NCBI GenBank assembly: GCA_033085395.1 | Contig: JANQBS010000593.1 | Coordinates: forward strand, 1-12,204 | Origin: Xanthoparmelia taractica | Taxonomy: Eukaryota; Ascomycota; Lecanoromycetes; Lecanorales; Parmeliaceae | Direction of reading: 5' to 3' | DNA length: 12,204 nt | Part shown: piece after piece, positions 8,601-12,204 of the stretch | Numbering within the stretch: the first letter of the stretch is position 1 | How the letters are laid out: each line of letters begins with the position of its first letter | Notes under the pieces: generated by a model | Told to the model about the DNA's origin: nothing | What the model saw: the letters and a program-made list of their open reading frames with translations, nothing else | The model's database searches: none | Program-made: the position numbers and the translations under genes

Positions 8601-9160
8601 CCTTAATTAAATCCGACCTCATCGAATTCTTCAACCATTACATCAGCCCTACCTCCCCATCTCGTGCCAAGCTTTCAGTACACCTGATTGCGCAATCATC
8701 GCCTAAGGAAGTCGCTGGCAACATATCCCCAGCTGAACAACAGGAGAAAGTCATGGCTACGCTTGGGAAATACTTGACTGCCATGGGAATTGAAGCCGAC
8801 CAAGCAAAGCTCGCTCAACGTTTTGATGGCGTGGATGTTACGGGTGGAGACCAAGCGGGCATCATCGAAGCTGTTGCTAGATATCTCGATGAGGACGCGG
8901 AGATGGGCGAGGAAGAGGCAAACGAGGTCTTGGTGCAGGGACAGCAACTGCTGGGGACCGTTTTGCCCAGCCTAGGCATTGAAGTCAAACAAGCGGTCGA
9001 CGGAGTAGATGGCGTGGAGGAGCTACCGGAAGCGCCACCTGTCAAGGAGACTACACTCATCGAGGACGTACGCGAATTCAAAGCCGGTTTGCAACTGACG
9101 GCAGGGCGGAAACCGGTAACGGACTTGGGTGAGTTCTTGGATACCGAGTCCAAACTGTAG
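5672..9160 (+). CDS. STE23: M16 zinc metalloprotease, Ste23 / insulin-degrading enzyme family
   Basis: Large peptide-degrading zinc endopeptidase (insulysin/a-factor-processing family). Exons 5672-6058 and 6104-9160 give 1147 aa. The inverted zinc motif HAVEH is at residues 117-121 (catalytic Glu120); Glu213 in AVDSENKKN is the third zinc ligand, with Glu206 in RELKAV also conserved. The second M16 domain starts near 260, the third near 585. Near the C-terminal half, RTKEQLGYIVF supplies Arg856 and Tyr863, equivalent to the substrate-binding Arg824/Tyr831 of human IDE. A loop at about 166-181 and a tail of about 160 aa after residue 985 lengthen it relative to IDE (1019 aa); both are usual in moulds. 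Residues 1-52 contain 7 Arg and no acidic residue, like a mitochondrial presequence. A second in-frame Met53 has a better start context. The protein ends in Ser-Lys-Leu, a PTS1 peroxisomal signal. Nothing is broken. Family call is very secure; locations are inferred. Confidence 0.96.
6059..6103 (+). other. STE23: Intron of the protease gene (45 nt)
   Basis: Without splicing, the family motif stops after GTKK and the frame ends at TAG. Joining AAG at 6058 to TAC at 6104 restores the invariant family run GTKKYPKEN. The donor is GTGATC, weak because it lacks G at position +5; the acceptor is CACTAG. The intron is 45 nt, a multiple of three, in phase 0, and its acceptor TAG is itself the in-frame stop. 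The short length is near the lower limit for fungal introns. Confidence 0.9.
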
Positions 9161-9744
9161 TGACCGGTTTCGTCGCAAAGGGCAGGGCCACATGCATTTG
9201 ATCCAGAAGCGCCTGCTTCGGGATGCACATTACTATCATGCAATTTTGCGGAAAAAGCGTGCGTCGCACTTGACAGCTCTTGACTTCTGTCATACCAGTC
9301 ATACACGCCACTTATTTAGAAATCTGAGAACCTCGGGCGAAGAGGCTTCAAAGGAAAAAAGCACGGCTTTATGGCGGGTGATTAGACGCCAATGGTACCT
9401 TACCTTATTTAGATCTGCTCAACAAGACCCTAAATTAGATTTGGCTAGTCTAGAATCTCTTTTACTCCCTAAGGTATTCTCTCATGACTTGAGAGATTCC
9501 TCCTGGAACATGAGACTGTATTAGCGGAATGTGTTCGCTGACATGCGAAAGAACATATGTAAGTTCGATACTCTCTGTATTTCACAAGACTCTCTATCTA
9601 TAAAATTCTTTAATGAGATATCAGCTACGTCAGAGGTGGGGAAGCTGCTGGGTAAAGTGTGAACAGGCCAAGTATGAAGAAGCACAACATACTCCCATTC
9701 TCTACTTTCATCCTCAAAATAGGTACATAATCATCGCTAGCCCA
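9161..9744. other. 3' region of the protease gene and intergenic space
   Basis: About 580 bp with no convincing gene. A forward frame open to 9524 (stop TAG) begins inside the protease coding region in another frame and has no recognisable domain. Two mutually exclusive small hairpins overlap: GAATCTCT 9453-9460 with AGAGATTC 9492-9499, and CTCTCA 9479-9484 with TGAGAG 9490-9495. They could sit in the 3' UTR. A TATAAAATTC stretch at about 9599-9608 is AT-rich, but no polyadenylation site can be assigned. Confidence 0.5.
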
Positions 9745-9810
9745 ATCTAACCTCACTTCCTCCACGCCTTCTATTTCTTCTCCCATCCCTCCACAACCCT
9801 CTCAACAACA
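9745..9810 (+). promoter_or_regulatory. C/T-rich core promoter and leader of the dehydrogenase gene
   Basis: The 65 bases before the ATG are dominated by C and T with very few G, ending in CTCAACAACA directly before the start. The A at -3 and the CAACA leader are typical of well-translated fungal mRNAs. No TATA box in a fitting place is obvious. Confidence 0.55.
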
Positions 9811-11178
9811 ATGTCCAACCCCAACCCCACCATCTTCTTCGCCGGCCTCGGCGCCATGGGCCACGGCATGGCCACTCACCTCCTCCGCTCCGGCTTCCCC
9901 ATAACCGGCTACGACGTCCAGCCCCTCTCCATGCTCACACTCGTCTCCGAAGGCGGCGCCTCAGCCAACACGCCCCGCGAAGCGGCCAAAGATGCGGACA
10001 TCATGATCATCATGGTCGCGAACCATCAGCAAGCCACTCTGCTCCTTTTCGACCCCGTCACCGGCGCCGTAGAAGGCTTGAAAAGGGGCGCGACGGTCAT
10101 TGTGTGCTCGACCGTTGCGCCTGCTTACATCGTCGAGCTGTCCAAGCGGCTGAGGGAGATGGGTAGAGAGGACGTCCGTCTCATCGATTGTCCCGTCTCC
10201 GGCGGCGTGGCGCGAGCGGCGCAGGGAACGCTGTCGCTGTTCTCGTCGGGCGATGATGAAGTGCTGTTCGCGCCGCACGTCCAATCCATCCTCGCGTGCC
10301 TGAGCGATACCAAGAAACTCTACCATGTCCCCGGCGGCCTCGGCGCCGGCAGCAAAGCGAAACTTATCCATCAGATCTTCGCGGGCGTGCACATTGCCGT
10401 CGCGAGCGAGGTCATGGGCTTGGCGGCCCTGGCGGGGTTTGATACGAAGCGCGTGTTTGAAGAAGTGGGGAAAGGGGAAGGGGCGAGTTGGATATTTGGG
10501 GATCGGGTGCCGCATATGCTGGATCCGGGGTTTGGGAGGTATAGTGCTGTTGGTATCATTGCGAAGGATGTGGGTATTGTTTTGGGGACGGCCAGGGAGA
10601 TGAGGTTTCCGGTGCCGTTGGTCGGGGTTGCGGAGCAGTTGTTTTTGAGCGCGATTGCGAATGGGTGGGGTGGTGAGGATGATTGTGTTGTTGTGAGGCT
10701 GTATCTGGGTGGAAGGCCGGGGCTTGTGGCTGAACGGGCTGGGAGACCAGAGGTTAGGGATGATGGTTGTGCTGCTGAGATATCCGCGAGCGAGATACGG
10801 GATTTACTGGTTGGCGTCCATCTCGCCGCTATGAGCGAAGCAATGGCCTTTTGTGAAGTCTTGGGCATCGACACGGAGCTGATGTACGATATTGTGCTGA
10901 ATGCTGCGGGCGCTAGCAAGGTGTTTGAAAGACATTTTCGACAGATGAAGGAGAAGTCTTGGGTGGTGAGGGGTATGCAGGAGGTTGAGGGAATACGGGA
11001 TCGTTTGGTGAGTCTTGCTGCTTCTTTCTGGATTTGCACAATCCGTGTTGTGGGCACGAGCTAATTCCCTGTGTGTGCGTGTGTGTAGATGAACGCGGTA
11101 GCAAAGGCCGGAGAGCTGAAATACCCGCTCTTTCTCTCATCGGCTGCCTTGCAGGAATTGAATAGGCAGTTGAGGTGA
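9811..11178 (+). CDS. Beta-hydroxyacid dehydrogenase, L-threonate / 3-hydroxyisobutyrate dehydrogenase-like
   Basis: NAD(P)-dependent oxidoreductase of the 3-hydroxyacid dehydrogenase family. Exons 9811-11007 and 11089-11178 give 428 aa. The Rossmann domain opens with GLGAMG (residues 12-17), with Asp35 at the end of strand 2 favouring NAD. The substrate loop is DCPVSGG (126-132). The catalytic Lys184 sits in AKLIHQ; the His-Gln after it, instead of the Asn of ordinary 3-hydroxyisobutyrate dehydrogenases, resembles bacterial L-threonate dehydrogenases (LtnD). The C-terminal helical domain is duplicated: residues 192-196 (GVHIA) correspond to 335-339 (GVHLA), and the second copy has Ser327 in place of Lys184. 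The last exon completes the second domain. Start chosen for its context and because the Rossmann strand follows directly. Probably cytosolic; the true substrate is unknown. It follows the protease by 650 bp with its own promoter. Confidence 0.9.
11008..11088 (+). other. Intron of the dehydrogenase gene (81 nt)
   Basis: Canonical donor GTGAGT at 11008 and acceptor GTGTAG ending at 11088, phase 0. A branch-site-like CTAAT lies at 11061-11065, 23 nt before the acceptor. Splicing gives MNAVAKAGELKYPLFLSSAA as the start of exon 2, which fits the last helices of this family. Without splicing the frame ends at TAA 11062-11064, giving 417 aa with an unrelated tail. Confidence 0.88.
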
Positions 11179-11720
11179 CGCATATATATCAACATCAATC
11201 CTCCCGAGTCTAATTTGGGTATCACTCATGCATGCACGCACTCATCCCCCCAAACACAGCCTATTCCCACTAACTACCTATACTACTAATACCCCAAAAG
11301 CTAACCTCTCACCCTCCAATATAAACCAAACCCACAGCTTCCATCCCCACACCAACTCAGCACAGCATCCCCCACCTATCCAACACACACACAGACCTCC
11401 CCACCTCGTACGTTCTCTCTCCTTCCATGCTTTCCATCACTTCCAACTCAAGCACGCCCACAACATCCCATTCCACCCCCATCCTCATCTCCGTCCAGCC
11501 CGTGAGCTCTCTCCGACTGTTGCATACATATCCCACAATACCCCGTTATCCCCCCCCAAACCCAGGCCATTTGCACACCCATTGGTCGTGATCCAAACGG
11601 AACGAAACAGAACGAATGAACAGAAAGGGAACCGGAAGATAAGATAAGATGAGGCCCAAGCAATAGTCAAGGGCCCCGATACCGACGACGGCGACGGCGA
11701 TATCGATTTGGTTGGCTGCA
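11179..11720. other. C-rich non-coding region downstream of the dehydrogenase
   Basis: From about 11230 to 11600 the + strand is dominated by C, A and T, with many CCCA/CACA runs and a C8 run near 11551. The forward frame 11228-11647 (139 codons) exists mainly because such low-complexity sequence lacks stops; its product would be His/Pro/Thr-rich, with no domain. I treat it as 3' UTR plus intergenic sequence, though a promoter for a gene beyond the window is possible. Confidence 0.55.
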
Positions 11721-11735
11721 CTTAGGGAGGGAGAT

Positions 11736-11794
11736 GAGGGGAGAGGAGAGAAGAGGGGAGGGGAGAGGAGAGGAGAGGAGAGGAGAGAGGAAGA
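11736..11794 (+). repeat. 59-nt pure purine tract with (AGGAG)n
   Basis: An unbroken G/A run, containing about five tandem AGGAG units in its second half (around 11764-11790). More purine-rich sequence flanks it to about 11870. Such homopurine-homopyrimidine microsatellites can form triplex DNA and vary in length. Confidence 0.9.
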
Positions 11795-12159
11795 TGTAGT
11801 TGGCACGGACGTGGGTGGTGAGGTTGACAAAGGGAGGGAGGATTAGGTGGGAGAGAGGGATGCGGATGCGGTAGCTGATAGATAGCCGCATGGGGAAAAG
11901 GGTGGAGGTACCTAAGTAAAGTAGTGCCTGTAGATTCAATGAGCTGGTGGAAGACGAATTTTTTTTAGTATATCCGGCTGATGACGAAAGGAAAATGTGG
12001 TCATTTAGATTGCCGCCGATTTTTTATCGCGTTCGGGTCATCGATGTTTGGTGGGGCCTCGCGGATAATGATCAAGCGGCTGCGGCGTAAAGGTGGACGA
12101 AAGGCGCAGTCGTTATGCATGCAGTCGGTGCTGTCTTGATGGTGGTAGGGGAGAAGGTT
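11795..12159. other. No gene seen
   Basis: Purine-rich to about 11870, then mixed sequence. It includes a T8 run near 11960 and the motif GGTACCTAAGTA near 11908-11919, which is frequent in intergenic DNA of some ascomycetes. No open frame with protein-like composition is found on either strand. It could be upstream sequence of a gene beyond the right edge. Confidence 0.5.
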
Positions 12160-12204
12160 GGGGGGGGGGGGGGGGGGGGGGGGAGGGGGGGGGGGTTTGG
12201 GGTG
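12160..12204 (+). repeat. Terminal poly-G run
   Basis: G24 at 12160-12183, one A, G11 at 12185-12195, then TTT, GGGG, TG to the end. A run this long at the window's right edge is either a real G-quadruplex-prone homopolymer that stopped assembly or an artefact of dark-cycle base calling. Confidence 0.85.

Noticed and set aside
9129..9524. 131-codon forward frame overlapping the end of the protease gene
   Set aside because: Starts inside the protease coding sequence in another frame; no recognisable domain. Its downstream half reads somewhat protein-like but stands alone.
10371..11057. 228-codon reverse-strand frame within the dehydrogenase gene
   Set aside because: Antisense shadow: the forward frame has clear family motifs, while the reverse product is Ser/Pro/Thr-rich without any motif.
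9811..11178. 6-phosphogluconate dehydrogenase as identity of the second gene
   Set aside because: The chain lacks the large all-helical 6PGDH C-terminal domain motifs; AKLIHQ and the repeated GVH(I/L)A segment fit the LtnD/3-hydroxyisobutyrate dehydrogenase branch.
11228..11647. 139-codon forward frame after the dehydrogenase
   Set aside because: His/Pro/Thr-rich low-complexity translation created by C-rich DNA without stops; no domain, no splice context, overlaps the 3' region.

Overview
The window looks like nuclear DNA of a filamentous ascomycete (Pezizomycotina). The evidence is short spliceosomal introns, pyrimidine-rich promoters, a Ste23/insulinase-type protease with the C-terminal tail seen in moulds, and an AT-rich block with a strong RIP (repeat-induced point mutation) signature. 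Class and genus cannot be fixed from the sequence. Base 1 coincides with the start of a repeat unit and the last bases are a poly-G run, so both edges look like assembly limits, and this may be a whole small contig.

Layout. (1) 1-1209: AT-rich, RIP-degraded repeat DNA. It holds an approximately 900-bp element with 23-bp perfect terminal inverted repeats and TA at both ends, and a 77-bp perfect direct repeat at 1-77 and 1133-1209. (2) 1210-2015: non-coding accessory DNA with a short E-box-bearing tandem repeat, two telomere-like CCCTAA units, a 17-bp tandem duplication and a 132-bp solo LTR with a perfect 5-bp target-site duplication. (3) 2014-4633: decayed coding sequence on both strands, broken by stops and frameshifts: a Cys-rich remnant (+), a coiled-coil C-terminus (-), a longer broken frame (-), and a two-part frame (+) faintly like the region after the catalytic domain of fungal chitinase-like proteins. 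(4) 4634-5671: intergenic DNA and the promoter of the protease. (5) 5672-9160: an intact M16 metalloprotease gene (Ste23/insulin-degrading enzyme family), two exons, 1147 aa. (6) 9161-9810: intergenic, ending in a pyrimidine-rich promoter. (7) 9811-11178: an intact beta-hydroxyacid dehydrogenase gene (L-threonate / 3-hydroxyisobutyrate dehydrogenase-like), two exons, 428 aa. (8) 11179-12204: non-coding, strongly strand-asymmetric, with a pyrimidine/C-rich part, a 59-nt pure purine tract and terminal poly-G.

The two intact genes lie in tandem on the + strand, each with its own promoter; nothing shows that they act together. The most interesting biology is in the protease. It has an Arg-rich, acid-free N-terminal extension behind a weak start codon, a second in-frame Met in strong context, and a C-terminal Ser-Lys-Leu. 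One gene could therefore supply mitochondria, cytosol and peroxisomes. The dehydrogenase carries a duplicated C-terminal helical domain in which only the first copy keeps the catalytic lysine. No wholly new system (CRISPR, defence island or biosynthetic cluster) is visible.
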